A stretch of DNA of 47,303 nucleotides from contig CAJXVU010000027.1 in assembly GCA_913062555.1 (NCBI GenBank), forward strand, positions 1 to 47,303, written 5' to 3'. The position numbers and the translations under genes are program-made. How positions within the stretch are numbered: the first letter of the stretch is position 1; the number at the start of each line of letters is the position of its first letter. Positions 16,309-25,972 of this stretch are shown one piece after another. Source of the DNA: an uncultured Bacteroidota bacterium (GTDB taxonomy: Bacteria > Bacteroidota > Bacteroidia > Flavobacteriales > Flavobacteriaceae). Under the pieces are notes generated by a model. It was not told where the DNA came from. It saw only the letters and a list, made by a program, of their open reading frames with translations, and did no database searches.

Positions 16309-18939
16309 ATGAGTATTCCAGCGCAATATGATGCAAATAATGTAGAGAATAAATGGTATGATTACTGGATGAAGCATGATTATTTTCATTCGGAGCCAGA
16401 TGAGAGAGAGCCTTATACCATTGTAATTCCACCGCCTAATGTTACCGGGATATTACATATGGGGCATATGCTTAATAACACTATTCAAGATGTTTTAATT
16501 CGACGTGCGCGATTACAAGGTAAAAATGCATGCTGGGTTCCTGGTACTGATCATGCGTCTATTGCAACCGAAGCAAAAGTTGTTGCCAAATTAAAAGCTC
16601 AAGGGATAGAAAAAAATGATCTTACTAGAGATGAGTTTTTGTCGCATGCCTGGGATTGGACTCATGAATATGGAGGGGTTATTTTGGAGCAGTTAAAAAA
16701 ATTAGGTTGTTCATGTGATTGGAGTCGCACAAAGTTTACGATGGATGATGATATGAACGAGAGTGTGATTCAAGTTTTTGTTGATTTGTTTAACAAAGGA
16801 TTAATTTATCGCGGATTTCGAATGGTAAATTGGGATCCAGAAGCAAAAACCACATTGTCTGATGAGGAAGTAAATCATGTAGAGCGTACAGATAAATTAT
16901 ATTATGTAAAGTATAAAATACAGAATGAGGATGGATATGTCACTATTGCAACAACACGTCCTGAAACCATTTTAGGTGATACGGCGGTGTGTATTAATCC
17001 GAATGATGAACGATTTACGACACTAAAAGGAAAACAAGTTATTGTACCTATTTGCAATCGTGTTATTCCAATTATTGAAGATGATTATGTAGATATAGAA
17101 TTTGGTACGGGTTGTTTGAAAGTTACACCTGCACATGATGTCAATGATAAGGAAATTGGAGATAGACATAATCTTGAAGTAATTGATATTCTCAATGAAG
17201 ATGCAAGTTTAAATAGTTTTGGATTACATCATCAAGGCAAAGATCGTGTTATTGCAAGAAAAGATGTCGCCAAAGAACTTGATGATATGGGTATTTTGGT
17301 TAAGACCGAGGAAATCACTCATAAGGTAGGAACTAGTGAGCGTACAAAGGCTGTTATTGAACCAAGATTAAGTGATCAATGGTTCTTAAATATGGAAAAT
17401 CTTGTAAAACCTGCGATAACATCTGTATTAGAGGATAATGATATTAAATTATTTCCTAAAAAGTTCGAAAACACTTATCGCCATTGGCTGGAAAATATTC
17501 GCGATTGGAATATTTCACGCCAATTACTTTGGGGACAACAAATCCCAGCATATTTTTATGGTGATGGAAAAAATGATTTTGTGGTGGCAACAAGCGCCGG
17601 TGAAGCACTTAAGTTAGCTCAAGTTAAGACAGGTAATGAACTGCTTACTAAGGCCGATTTACGACAAGATAAAGATGTGTTAGATACTTGGTTTTCATCA
17701 TGGCTTTGGCCAATGAGTGTTTTTGATGGGATTAGAAATCCAGAAAATGATGAGATTAATTATTACTATCCAACAAACGATTTAGTTACAGGTCCGGATA
17801 TTTTATTCTTTTGGGTGGCCCGAATGATTATTGCGGGATATGAGTATAAAGGAGAAAAGCCGTTTTCCAATGTGTATTTAACGGGATTGGTTAGAGATAA
17901 ACAACGTCGTAAGATGAGTAAATCTTTAGGAAATTCTCCTGATGCCTTAAAGCTTATTGAAAAATTTGGAGCAGATGGTGTTCGTGTGGGTTTATTATTA
18001 AGTTCGGCAGCTGGAAACGATTTAATGTTTGAAGAAACATTATGTCAACAAGGTAAAGCATTTGGTAATAAAGTTTGGAATGCATTCAGATTAATAAGTG
18101 GGTGGGAAGTTGCCAATATTGAGCAACCAGAATCATCTAAAATAGCATTGGAGTGGTACGAAAGTAAATTTCAAAAAACACTTTTAGAAATTGAAGATCA
18201 TTACAGTAAATATAGGTTAAGTGATGTATTAATGTCAACCTATAAGTTAATTTGGGATGATTTCTGTTCTTGGTTATTAGAAATGATTAAGCCTGGATAT
18301 CAGCAACCAATTGATAGCACTACTTATAAAGCTGTAATATTAATTTTAGAAAACAATCTTAAGGTGCTGCATCCATTTATGCCTTTTTTAACTGAAGAAA
18401 TTTGGCAACATTTGGCAACTAGAACTCCGGAGGAAGCACTAATTATATCAAAATGGCCTGAAGTTAAGTCTGTGAATGAGACTTTAATTTCTGAGTTTGA
18501 TTTTGCTACCGAGGTTGTTTCAGGAATTAGAACCATTAGAAAACAAAAAAATATTTCGTTTAAGGACAGTATTGAATTGTTTGTTTTGAATAGTGAAAAA
18601 GTTTCGACAACTTTTGATGTTGTCATTAGTAAACTTGGAAATATTTCTAGTTTAAATTATGCTGAAGCTCAAGTTGAAGGGGCATTAACCTTTAGAGTAA
18701 AATCAAATGAATATTTTGTTCCGATGCAAGGTGCTATTAATATTGATGAGGAAGTGGCTAAGTTAACAGAGGAATTAAGTTATACTGAAGGATTTTTAAA
18801 ATCTGTGCAAAAGAAATTATCTAATGAGCGGTTTGTTGCTGGAGCACCTGAACAAGTGGTAGCCAGTGAGAAGAAAAAAGAAGCTGATGCTTTAGCTAAA
18901 ATAGAAACGCTTAAAGCGAGTTTGTCGAGTTTAAATTAG
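16309..18939 (+). CDS. valS: Valine--tRNA ligase
   Basis: This class I aminoacyl-tRNA synthetase charges tRNA-Val and edits mischarged threonine. The protein has 876 residues. The HIGH-type motif reads LHMGHML (about residue 47), the CP1 editing domain contains TTRPETILGDTA, and the KMSKS loop reads RRKMSKSLG. The C-terminal part has the anticodon-binding domain and a coiled-coil arm (last about 65 residues). The ATG at 16309 gives MSIPAQYD, a standard start, and lies just downstream of a -7 promoter box. It is followed by two hairpins. Confidence 0.97.
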   Translation: MSIPAQYDANNVENKWYDYWMKHDYFHSEPDEREPYTIVIPPPNVTGILHMGHMLNNTIQDVLIRRARLQGKNACWVPGTDHASIATEAKVVAKLKAQGIEKNDLTRDEFLSHAWDWTHEYGGVILEQLKKLGCSCDWSRTKFTMDDDMNESVIQVFVDLFNKGLIYRGFRMVNWDPEAKTTLSDEEVNHVERTDKLYYVKYKIQNEDGYVTIATTRPETILGDTAVCINPNDERFTTLKGKQVIVPICNRVIPIIEDDYVDIEFGTGCLKVTPAHDVNDKEIGDRHNLEVIDILNEDASLNSFGLHHQGKDRVIARKDVAKELDDMGILVKTEEITHKVGTSERTKAVIEPRLSDQWFLNMENLVKPAITSVLEDNDIKLFPKKFENTYRHWLENIRDWNISRQLLWGQQIPAYFYGDGKNDFVVATSAGEALKLAQVKTGNELLTKADLRQDKDVLDTWFSSWLWPMSVFDGIRNPENDEINYYYPTNDLVTGPDILFFWVARMIIAGYEYKGEKPFSNVYLTGLVRDKQRRKMSKSLGNSPDALKLIEKFGADGVRVGLLLSSAAGNDLMFEETLCQQGKAFGNKVWNAFRLISGWEVANIEQPESSKIALEWYESKFQKTLLEIEDHYSKYRLSDVLMSTYKLIWDDFCSWLLEMIKPGYQQPIDSTTYKAVILILENNLKVLHPFMPFLTEEIWQHLATRTPEEALIISKWPEVKSVNETLISEFDFATEVVSGIRTIRKQKNISFKDSIELFVLNSEKVSTTFDVVISKLGNISSLNYAEAQVEGALTFRVKSNEYFVPMQGAINIDEEVAKLTEELSYTEGFLKSVQKKLSNERFVAGAPEQVVASEKKKEADALAKIETLKASLSSLN

Positions 18940-18963
18940 AGGTTTTGTTTTAAAAAAACCTCT
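18938..18963 (+). other. Hairpin overlapping the valS stop codon
   Basis: AGAGGTTTT pairs with AAAACCTCT (9 bp, 8-base loop). The 5' arm begins inside the valS TAG stop. No T-run follows on the plus strand, so it is a weaker terminator than the hairpin 20 bases further on. It could protect the transcript end. Confidence 0.5.
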
Positions 18964-18983
18964 TGATATAATGAAATTATACG

Positions 18984-19016
18984 AAAAGAGCCAAGCTGTA
19001 CTTGGCTCTTTTTTAT
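18984..19016 (+). terminator. Rho-independent terminator after valS
   Basis: AAAAGAGCCAAG, a 5-base loop and CTTGGCTCTTTT form a perfect 12-bp stem followed by more T residues. It is well placed to end valS transcription and may also stop the convergent operon ending at 19084. Confidence 0.9.
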
Positions 19017-19083
19017 TTTACAGACTAGGAAGAAATTGCAGCTATTCATATTAAAAACGGCCAATAACACCTATTTATAATCT

Positions 19084-19350
19084 TTATTTTCTATATAAAA
19101 AGTAATCGTTTACTATATCAATATAAATGCGTTTGGCTTCATCTTCACTAATGTCTTTAGCTTGAAATAAAGCGTTGGTTTTAAATGCATTTATTATTGG
19201 AGTTCTACTACTTGGTCTGCCATAATCGTTAGTGGCCTTTTTATAGTAGGCATACATGCGCAATAGAATATCTGCAGGAAAAGGTTCCTTATGCGCATTA
19301 ACACGTTTTACCGCGTCTTCAAACTCTTTGTTTAAGGCTTTATTTGTCAT
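19084..19350 (-). CDS. Acyl-CoA-binding protein
   Basis: This 88-residue cytoplasmic protein matches the ACBP four-helix fold. It starts with LNKEFEDAVKRV, followed by LLRMYAYYKKAT in helix 2 (the family's LYxLYKQAT position), a FKTNALFQAKD segment, and a final EAKRIYIDIV helix. ACBPs bind long-chain acyl-CoA and buffer or deliver it to lipid synthesis. It is the last gene of the LUD-cdsA-psd unit and its ATG overlaps the psd stop by one base, which fits a role in phospholipid supply. Confidence 0.9.
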   Translation of the reverse strand: MTNKALNKEFEDAVKRVNAHKEPFPADILLRMYAYYKKATNDYGRPSSRTPIINAFKTNALFQAKDISEDEAKRIYIDIVNDYFLYRK

Positions 19351-20000
19351 TATAGTTCTGCAATAATGCTTTCGCCACCACGAACTTTTTGATTGAGTTC
19401 AACTTTGATTTGAGTATCTAAAGGTAAAAATAAATCTACTCTTGACCCAAATTTTATAAATCCAGAATCGCTGCCTTGAGCAGTTTTATCATTTTCTTTA
19501 GCATAGTTTACAATCCGTCTAGCCATCGCTCCTGCAATTTGTCGATACAAAACTTTTCCATAAGTTTCATTTTCTACAACAACTGTAGTACGCTCATTCT
19601 CTTCACTCGCCTTGGGGTGCCATGCAACTAGATATTTCCCTGGGTGATACTTGCTAAATACAACATTACCGCTAATTGGATAACGTGTAACATGTACATT
19701 TATTGGAGACATAAATACACTTACTTGTATCCGTTTTTCATTAAAATATTCTTTTTCAAAAACTTCTTCTATCACAACAACTTTACCATCAACAGGGGCT
19801 AATACCTGATTGTTATTTAATTTGGTATTGCGTTTTGGATTTCTAAAAAATTGTAGAATTAATATTAATAGAACTAATAATGCGAGTTCTAATGTAACTT
19901 GTAACCATGTGATGTCAATATAACGATCAACTAATAATACAGAAATAACAACAAAGACGAATGTTATTAATATAATTTTATGGCCTTCTTTATGAAACAT
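19350..20000 (-). CDS. psd: Phosphatidylserine decarboxylase family protein
   Basis: The enzyme converts phosphatidylserine to phosphatidylethanolamine at the membrane. The 216-residue protein is the short form common in Bacteroidota. It has two hydrophobic segments near the N-terminus (about 8-48), then VDGKVVVIEE, HVTRYPISG and a C-terminal FGSRVDLF. The Ser of that FGS is where self-cleavage makes the pyruvoyl group. It overlaps cdsA by 11 bases and acbp by 1 base, so translation is coupled. Together cdsA and psd supply two steps of phosphatidylethanolamine synthesis; pssA is not in the window. Confidence 0.92.
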   Translation of the reverse strand: MFHKEGHKIILITFVFVVISVLLVDRYIDITWLQVTLELALLVLLILILQFFRNPKRNTKLNNNQVLAPVDGKVVVIEEVFEKEYFNEKRIQVSVFMSPINVHVTRYPISGNVVFSKYHPGKYLVAWHPKASEENERTTVVVENETYGKVLYRQIAGAMARRIVNYAKENDKTAQGSDSGFIKFGSRVDLFLPLDTQIKVELNQKVRGGESIIAEL

Positions 20001-20811
20001 ATTTCAAAATTCTTAAGAATAAATAAATAAATGGTGCTGCAAAAATAATACTATCTAAGCGATCTAGCAATCCGCCATGTCCAGGCATAATAACGCCACT
20101 ATCTTTTACACCTGCCTGACGCTTGTATTTAGACTCTATTAAATCACCTATAGTACCAAAAACACTAATAATAATACTTAAAACCAACCAACTTGTAAAG
20201 CTTAACGTATGCGTGTATTCTGCGATAAAATAACTACTAACACATGAAAAGAATAGCCCTCCTAAAAATCCTTCAACGGTCTTTTTAGGAGATATGCTAG
20301 GGAATAATTTTTGTTTCCCAAAATTTTTCCCAACCAAATAAGCAAACGAGTCATTTACCCAAACCAAAATAAAAGCACCCAATAAAATATTTGGATTAAA
20401 AGCTTCGTAATAATTAGCAATTAGGATAATAAAGACAAATGCACTTGAAAGGTAGAAGGTTGTGTTTATATATCGTTTAGTTAATAGTAGTGGCCATGTT
20501 TTTTCTGAAAACAGATCTCTAATTAGAAATAATTGAACAAATATAGTGAGTACATGAAGTATTTGGATAGCGGCTTCAAAAACTTCATTATGATCCATAA
20601 TCAATTGCCAATATGCAAATACAATGTAAAGCACACTAAAAATAACAAATGATATAATTCCTTTTAACTGAATAAGTTTGTTAAACTCAGCAAGGGAAAC
20701 AATTCCAAAAATAAAAAATAAAGCAATTAATGCGTGTTGAGAATATAAGGCAAGTACAAATAAGGATACGTACAAAATTCCTGAGAGTGCTCTAACAATT
20801 AGTTCTTTCAT
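19990..20811 (-). CDS. cdsA: Phosphatidate cytidylyltransferase
   Basis: CdsA makes CDP-diacylglycerol from phosphatidic acid and CTP, the branch point of phospholipid synthesis. The 273-residue protein has about eight membrane helices. Near the C-terminus it carries the CDS signature: SKYKRQAGVKDSG followed by PGHGGLLDRLD. The start ATG directly abuts the stop of the LUD gene, and its end overlaps psd. Confidence 0.95.
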   Translation of the reverse strand: MKELIVRALSGILYVSLFVLALYSQHALIALFFIFGIVSLAEFNKLIQLKGIISFVIFSVLYIVFAYWQLIMDHNEVFEAAIQILHVLTIFVQLFLIRDLFSEKTWPLLLTKRYINTTFYLSSAFVFIILIANYYEAFNPNILLGAFILVWVNDSFAYLVGKNFGKQKLFPSISPKKTVEGFLGGLFFSCVSSYFIAEYTHTLSFTSWLVLSIIISVFGTIGDLIESKYKRQAGVKDSGVIMPGHGGLLDRLDSIIFAAPFIYLFLRILKYVS

Positions 20812-21417
20812 TTATAAGTCTTCTAGCAGCAGCAAATATAAGTTTTTTGAACTACTTCCATAACTCAGAAAGTCTTTATCATCACAAGCCTTAAAGTGCT
20901 TAATAGTAGTAATGTTAGAAGGAATTTTATCTTTATTTTTGTTTTTAATGCCTCGTAATCCTTCACTAATTGTCTCTACAAACTGACTTGTTGTAGCAAA
21001 TATTATAAAATTAGAAGGAAGTTCAAAGAGTTTCATTTCTGCAATTTGATTTGAAGAAATAAGCAATGAACCATCATTGGCAATTAAAAATTCACAAGTG
21101 GTTAAAAAATAAGCACACTCGCTTGGGCTTTTACTAAGTGTTAAATTGAATTTTTTAAATTTTTCTGCTAAACGCTCATCATGAAGAAATACATTTTTAT
21201 CATTCCAATCATTCTCTTCAAGAATATGTTCTAGATTTTGGTTGACCTCATTCGTGTTTTCACAATACAAAAATTTACCTCCGTTGGCTTTAAAATTGAT
21301 GGTGAATTGTTCGTCAAATGGAATTTTAATATCGGGCATATACTTACCCCTCTCCTCATTTTGAATATCTTCTAGAGAGTCCTTTTTTTGGCCAAAAAAT
21401 TTTTTAAATAGGCTCAT
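20812..21417 (-). CDS. LUD-domain (LutC-like) protein
   Basis: This 201-residue cytoplasmic protein matches the LUD superfamily that includes LutC. Visible family segments are CAYFLTTCEFLIANDGSLL, which places the phosphate-loop-like turn near residue 115, and the later SEGLRGIKNK. LutC takes part in lactate oxidation with LutA and LutB, but neither is here. In flavobacteria this LUD gene is regularly linked to cdsA and psd, so its role may differ. It leads the operon and has its own promoter box upstream. Confidence 0.82.
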   Translation of the reverse strand: MSLFKKFFGQKKDSLEDIQNEERGKYMPDIKIPFDEQFTINFKANGGKFLYCENTNEVNQNLEHILEENDWNDKNVFLHDERLAEKFKKFNLTLSKSPSECAYFLTTCEFLIANDGSLLISSNQIAEMKLFELPSNFIIFATTSQFVETISEGLRGIKNKNKDKIPSNITTIKHFKACDDKDFLSYGSSSKNLYLLLLEDL

Positions 21418-21458
21418 TTAGGGTTTGCGCTATTAACCACAATTATCATGGTTTTCCT

Positions 21459-21466
21459 CAAAGATA
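21459..21466 (-). promoter_or_regulatory. Candidate -7 box for the LUD-cdsA-psd-acbp operon
   Basis: TATCTTTG on the minus strand matches TAnnTTTG, 41 bases upstream of the LUD ATG at 21417. It lies immediately downstream of the ftsH terminator, so the lipid operon is separated from ftsH. Confidence 0.6.
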
Positions 21467-21467
21467 T

Positions 21468-21505
21468 AAAATCTTAAATTAACTCAAAGTTAATTTAAGA
21501 TTTTT
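21468..21505 (-). terminator. Perfect 17-bp hairpin terminator after ftsH
   Basis: Two 17-base arms (21468-21484 and 21488-21504) are exact reverse complements around a 3-base CAA loop, with T-runs at the outer edges. It lies 10 bases past the ftsH stop on the minus strand. The stem is AT-rich except for two G-C pairs. Confidence 0.82.
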
Positions 21506-21514
21506 GTCCCGGTT

Positions 21515-23461
21515 TTACTCTTCTTCTGTAGAAACTTCTGCCTCTTCTTTGTCAAATGGTCTCTTTCCAAAGATTTTTTCTAAGTTGTCCTTAAAAATAA
21601 CCTCCTTGTCAAGAAGTACTTCAGCAAGCTCTGTAAGCTTAACTTTATTAGCTTCTAAGAGGCTAATAGCACGTTGATATTGTTCTTCTATGATATTAGA
21701 GATTTCTCTGTCTATTAACTCAGCAGTTTGCTCGCTATATGGTTTTGTAAAACCATACTCATTTTGACCAGAAGAATCATAATAGGTTATGTTTCCAACT
21801 TTCTCACTTAAACCATACACAGTCACCATGGCCCTTGCTTGCTTTGTTACTTTTTCTAAATCACTTAATGCGCCAGTTGAGATTTCATTGAAGATTACTT
21901 TTTCTGCAGCTCGTCCACCTAAGGCAGCACACATTTCATCCAACATTTGATTTGGACGAACTATTAATCGTTCTTCAGGTAAATACCAAGCAGCTCCTAA
22001 TGATTGACCACGAGGCACTATAGTCACTTTAACTAAAGGTGCAGCATGCTCAAGCATCCAACTCACAGTAGCATGACCAGCCTCATGAAATGCGACAGCT
22101 CTTTTTTCTCCTGGAGTGATAATTTTATTTTTCTTTTCAAGACCTCCAACAATTCTATCTACGGCATCAAGGAAGTCTTGTTTACCAACAGATTTGTTTC
22201 CTTTTCTGGCTGCAATTAACGCAGCTTCATTACAAACATTAGCAATATCTGCTCCTGAGAAACCAGGTGTTTGTTTTGATAAGAAATCAGTATCTAAGTT
22301 TTTAGCTTTTTTTAAGGGTCTTAAGTGTACATTAAATATTTCTTTACGTTCACGTACATCAGGTAAATCAACAAATATTTGTCTGTCAAAACGACCAGCA
22401 CGCATAAGGGCTTTATCTAATACATCAGCTCTGTTCGTTGCAGCAAGTACAATGACATTAGTATTGGTTCCAAAACCATCCATCTCGGTAAGCAATTGAT
22501 TCAATGTATTTTCTCGTTCGTCATTAGATCCAGAAAAATTACTTTTTCCTCTTGCACGACCAATAGCATCAATTTCATCAATAAAAATAATAGAAGGTGA
22601 TTTTTCTTTGGCTTGTTTAAATAAGTCACGAACTCTAGAGGCACCTACACCAACAAACATCTCAACAAAATCTGATCCTGATAGAGAGAAGAATGGTACT
22701 TGTGCTTCTCCAGCAACAGCCTTAGCTAAAAGGGTTTTACCTGTTCCTGGTTGACCTACTAGAAGCGCTCCTTTTGGTATTTTCCCACCAAGTGATGTAT
22801 ATTTTTCAGGATGTTTTAAGAAATCTACAATTTCTTGAACTTCTTCTTTTGCCCCTTCCAATCCGGCAACATCCTTAAAGGTTGTTTTAACGTCGGTATT
22901 TTGATCAAATAGTTTTGCTTTTGACTTTCCAATGTTAAATATTTGTCCACCGGCTCCGCCACCTCCACCAGATGACATACGACGCATAATAAAAATCCAA
23001 ACGCCAATAATAAGTACAAATGGTAGTAATGTCAATAGAAAATCCCCCCAAACATTTTGCTCAGTTTCATAACTAATTGTAGTCGCTAAGTTATTATCAC
23101 TAACCGCTACACTTAATTGATTTTCGAAATTTTGAAGATCACCAAATTCGAATTGATAATTTGGAGATTTACCAGAAATTGGTAAGAGTTGAGGTTTAAC
23201 AGATTTTTTATGGATTTCTTTATCAGCAGCTTCAGCCGTTAAAAATATTTTGGCTTCATGTCTATTAACAATTTGTACATTTTCTACATCTCCGTCTTTT
23301 AAATATCTAAAGAATTCTGCTGGAGTTGTTAAACTACCAGATGAAGAGCCCATGCTTCCGGAAAACAGGTTAATAGCTAAAAATATAACAATGATTAATC
23401 CATATACCCAATATGGACTAAATTTTGGTTTTTTATTATTTACTTTTTTATCGTTTGACAT
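21515..23461 (-). CDS. ftsH: ATP-dependent zinc metalloprotease FtsH
   Basis: This membrane-anchored AAA+ protease degrades misassembled membrane proteins and regulatory proteins. The 648-residue protein has two transmembrane helices (about 17-34 and 141-160) bracketing a periplasmic domain, then a Gly-rich linker. The AAA module has Walker A GQPGTGKT at 236-243, pore FVGVG at 269-273, Walker B IIFIDE at 291-296 and the arginine-finger region near 354-360. The protease domain has HEAGH at 459-463 and a downstream zinc-binding Asp in LSDLEK. The acidic C-terminal tail is typical. It follows rsfS by 10 bases in the same transcript. Confidence 0.97.
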   Translation of the reverse strand: MSNDKKVNNKKPKFSPYWVYGLIIVIFLAINLFSGSMGSSSGSLTTPAEFFRYLKDGDVENVQIVNRHEAKIFLTAEAADKEIHKKSVKPQLLPISGKSPNYQFEFGDLQNFENQLSVAVSDNNLATTISYETEQNVWGDFLLTLLPFVLIIGVWIFIMRRMSSGGGGGAGGQIFNIGKSKAKLFDQNTDVKTTFKDVAGLEGAKEEVQEIVDFLKHPEKYTSLGGKIPKGALLVGQPGTGKTLLAKAVAGEAQVPFFSLSGSDFVEMFVGVGASRVRDLFKQAKEKSPSIIFIDEIDAIGRARGKSNFSGSNDERENTLNQLLTEMDGFGTNTNVIVLAATNRADVLDKALMRAGRFDRQIFVDLPDVRERKEIFNVHLRPLKKAKNLDTDFLSKQTPGFSGADIANVCNEAALIAARKGNKSVGKQDFLDAVDRIVGGLEKKNKIITPGEKRAVAFHEAGHATVSWMLEHAAPLVKVTIVPRGQSLGAAWYLPEERLIVRPNQMLDEMCAALGGRAAEKVIFNEISTGALSDLEKVTKQARAMVTVYGLSEKVGNITYYDSSGQNEYGFTKPYSEQTAELIDREISNIIEEQYQRAISLLEANKVKLTELAEVLLDKEVIFKDNLEKIFGKRPFDKEEAEVSTEEE

Positions 23462-23471
23462 TAACTGTTTT

Positions 23472-23843
23472 TTAGTAACTGGTTTTTATTTCTGTTGTTT
23501 TTGCATCTCCCCAAAGGCTTTCAATATCATAATATTCTCTTATGTGTTTTTGAAAAACATGGACGACTACATTAACATAATCCATTAATACCCATTCTGC
23601 ATTATCACTTCCCTCAATATGCCAAGGGTTGTCTCTAAGTTCTTTACTAACTTTTTTCTGAATGGAATTTACTATGGCGTTTACCTGCGTATTTGAAGTC
23701 CCTTCGCAAATAATAAAATAGTCGCAAACGGTGTTTTCTATCTCTCTTAAATCTAAAATATTTATGTGTTGTCCCTTTACATCTTCAATACCATTTAATA
23801 TTACAGTTATTAATTGGTCTACACTACTTTTTTCTTTCGTCAT
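23472..23843 (-). CDS. rsfS: Ribosome silencing factor RsfS
   Basis: RsfS (Iojap/RsfA) binds ribosomal protein uL14 on the large subunit and blocks subunit joining when nutrients are low. The 123-residue protein is of normal length and shows the family segments DYFIICEGTS, WHIEG and the C-terminal YDIESLWGDA. It lies directly upstream of ftsH and divergent from birA. Confidence 0.95.
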   Translation of the reverse strand: MTKEKSSVDQLITVILNGIEDVKGQHINILDLREIENTVCDYFIICEGTSNTQVNAIVNSIQKKVSKELRDNPWHIEGSDNAEWVLMDYVNVVVHVFQKHIREYYDIESLWGDAKTTEIKTSY

Positions 23844-23862
23844 TAAATTGTTTTAATTTGTA

Positions 23863-23870
23863 CAAAGTTA
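23863..23870 (-). promoter_or_regulatory. Candidate -7 box for rsfS-ftsH
   Basis: TAACTTTG on the minus strand matches TAnnTTTG, 19 bases upstream of the rsfS ATG, implying a leader of about 12-15 bases. No clear -33 TTG was found at the expected distance. Confidence 0.55.
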
Positions 23871-23938
23871 TTATTTTTTTAGGTCTTTATACCTTTAAAA
23901 TTCTTAAGAAAATTATAAATTCAAAATTCTCTATTATT

Positions 23939-24670
23939 ATGCGTATAATCAAACTTAATGCCATCGACTCCACTAACTCCTATTTAAAGCAAATAAGTGT
24001 CAGTGAACCGCTTGAGGATTATACTGTGGTTACCACAAAACACCAAACCCAGGGTAGAGGTCAAATGGGTACAATTTGGAACTCCGAAAAGGCTAAAAAC
24101 CTGACCTGTAGCGTGTTTAAGAAGGGGGTGAAAATTGAAGTTGAACAACAATTTTATATTAGTATTGTGACATCACTCGCAATTGTTAAGACTTTACAAA
24201 GCTTTGGTGTCCCGAAATTATTTGTTAAATGGCCTAACGACATTTTGTCAGAGAACAAGAAGGTTTGTGGAATATTGATAGAAAATGTCATAAAAAACAA
24301 CAAATTAATGGGCTCTATAATAGGTATCGGACTAAATGTTAACCAAATGGCGTTCGGGGATTTACCTAACGCATCATCTTTAAAAATATTAACTGGAACC
24401 GTTTTTAATTTGGATGAACTCTTACAGCATATTGTTAGGCATTTAAAATATTATTTCGGGATTTTAGAGTCCGGTAATCTGGAAGTTTTAAAAGCACAAT
24501 ATGAATTGCAATTATTTAGAAATAATAAGCCATCTAGTTTTAAAAACTCTGAAGGTCAGTTATTTGCGGGGTTCATAAAAGGAATAGATACCAATGGTAA
24601 ACTTTTAATATTGCTGGAGGACGATATTATAAAGGCATTTGAATTAAAAGAAGTTAAACTTCTGTATTGA
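23939..24670 (+). CDS. birA: Biotin--[acetyl-CoA-carboxylase] ligase
   Basis: BirA activates biotin with ATP and attaches it to the biotin carboxyl carrier protein. Starting at the ATG at 23939 the protein has 243 residues and no DNA-binding domain, so it is the monofunctional form without repressor activity. Motifs include DSTNSYLK, QTQGRGQMG (the GRGRxG position), KWPNDI and GIGLNVNQ, followed by a small C-terminal domain. The longer frame from 23858 adds 27 residues with no family match. It is divergent from rsfS. Confidence 0.95.
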   Translation: MRIIKLNAIDSTNSYLKQISVSEPLEDYTVVTTKHQTQGRGQMGTIWNSEKAKNLTCSVFKKGVKIEVEQQFYISIVTSLAIVKTLQSFGVPKLFVKWPNDILSENKKVCGILIENVIKNNKLMGSIIGIGLNVNQMAFGDLPNASSLKILTGTVFNLDELLQHIVRHLKYYFGILESGNLEVLKAQYELQLFRNNKPSSFKNSEGQLFAGFIKGIDTNGKLLILLEDDIIKAFELKEVKLLY

Positions 24671-24744
24671 ATGTAATTCTAGTGAAATCGTTCAACAATA
24701 TGTTTGTCAGAACTAAATTTTAAAGTAAAATTGTAGTAATGAGA

Positions 24745-25140
24745 TTAGATGGCACCAGATATACTCGTAACCAATGTTTCAATAAATTTTCCAATAGGGC
24801 CTTTTATCATCATCGCCATCATTGGATTAAAATCACCACTAAAAGTTAACTGGACCTCGCTCTTGTCAGTTTCAACTGTTGTGATATCTCCAGTCAACGA
24901 AAAATCTAATTTTCCACCTGCAGCGCCAAGAACAATTTTGTTAGGGGCGATTGCTTCTTTTTGTTTTAACACAATCTCGGGCATGCCTTTTAATGCAAAT
25001 AAAAATTTGTCATTTTCTAATACCTCAAATTTACTGATGTTATCTGGCATTAGCTTTTCGAAATTTTCTGCTTTGCTTAAAAAATCAAAGATCTCTTGTG
25101 CAGATTTATCGATGCTTACTTTAGGTGATTCTAAATTCAT
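24745..25140 (-). CDS. SRPBCC-fold (START-like) protein
   Basis: This 131-residue protein begins with a strand followed by AQEIFDFLSKAENFEKLMP, the typical opening of the SRPBCC helix-grip fold, and ends with an amphipathic helix after MIKGPIGKFIETLV. SRPBCC proteins bind hydrophobic ligands in a deep pocket; no catalytic residues can be named. Orthologues sit next to pyrE and the NUDIX gene in many flavobacteria. The specific role is unknown. It may be co-transcribed with pyrE, though the intergenic gap is 126 bases. Confidence 0.82.
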   Translation of the reverse strand: MNLESPKVSIDKSAQEIFDFLSKAENFEKLMPDNISKFEVLENDKFLFALKGMPEIVLKQKEAIAPNKIVLGAAGGKLDFSLTGDITTVETDKSEVQLTFSGDFNPMMAMMIKGPIGKFIETLVTSISGAI

Positions 25141-25266
25141 GGGTAAAAAAATTAAATATTCAAATATTGAAAGTATAGTATTATTAAAATGACATCAAAT
25201 TTAATGGTCAAAACACAGCTATTAGTGAATAACAAAGTTTTGATTCTGTTTATCGTAAAGTTGCTA

Positions 25267-25911
25267 TTATTTCAATTTCCATTTACTAGGATTACTGTTC
25301 CATTCAGCTAAGGTTTCTAATTCTTCGGCATTAATGTATTTCGTGTCCAATGCTTGTTCTAATAAACTTTCGTAATTGCTAAGTGTATGGAGTATGACCT
25401 CGTTTTTTTCAAAATTCTTAGAAGCAATCTCGAAACCATATGAGAAAATAGCAACCATGCCTTTTACATTTACATTGGCTTCTTTAAGTGCTTTAACAGC
25501 ATTTAAACTGCTCTTTCCGGTGCTTATCAAGTCTTCAACAACAACAACCGACTGCCCTTTTTCAATATAACCTTCAATTTGGTTTTGACGGCCATGCTTT
25601 TTTGCTTCAGGACGTACATAAATAAATGGTAAGCCTAAATATTCGGCAACAAGAGCACCAATACCAATAGCGCCAGTGGCAACACCAGCAATAACATCTG
25701 GTTTTCCATATTCTTTTTCAATATGTATGGCCATTTTTTCTCTAATAAAATTTCTTATTGGAGGAAATGATAATACAATTCTGTTGTCACAGTAAATTGG
25801 TGAATTCCATCCAGAAGCCCATGTAAATGGGTCATTTGGGCTTAATTTTATTGCTTTAATTTGAAGCAATGCTTCTGCAGTTTTTTTTGCAATATCTTTA
25901 TTGAAAATCAT
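25267..25911 (-). CDS. pyrE: Orotate phosphoribosyltransferase
   Basis: PyrE joins orotate to PRPP to form OMP in de novo pyrimidine synthesis. The 214-residue protein has the PRPP-binding motif VVVVEDLISTGKSS (about residues 121-134), the substrate segment FTWASGW near 25-31 and GVATGAIGIG near 76-85. It is divergent from the NUDIX gene across 61 bases. The -7 promoter box lies only 5 bases upstream of the ATG, so the transcript may be almost leaderless. Confidence 0.96.
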   Translation of the reverse strand: MIFNKDIAKKTAEALLQIKAIKLSPNDPFTWASGWNSPIYCDNRIVLSFPPIRNFIREKMAIHIEKEYGKPDVIAGVATGAIGIGALVAEYLGLPFIYVRPEAKKHGRQNQIEGYIEKGQSVVVVEDLISTGKSSLNAVKALKEANVNVKGMVAIFSYGFEIASKNFEKNEVILHTLSNYESLLEQALDTKYINAEELETLAEWNSNPSKWKLK

Positions 25912-25916
25912 AGTCG

Positions 25917-25924
25917 CAAAACTA
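25917..25924 (-). promoter_or_regulatory. Candidate -7 box hard against the pyrE start
   Basis: TAGTTTTG on the minus strand matches TAnnTTTG and ends 5 bases before the pyrE ATG. With the usual start site about 5-8 bases downstream, transcription would begin at or within a few bases of the start codon. Confidence 0.5.
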
Positions 25925-25972
25925 CATAAAATTTAATATTTTTACAGAATAAATAATTTGTTTTTATAAAGA

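Noticed and set aside
22116..22499. Plus-strand open frame of 127 codons inside ftsH
   Set aside because: It lies wholly antisense to the AAA domain of FtsH, whose motifs are intact, and its translation shows no family pattern.
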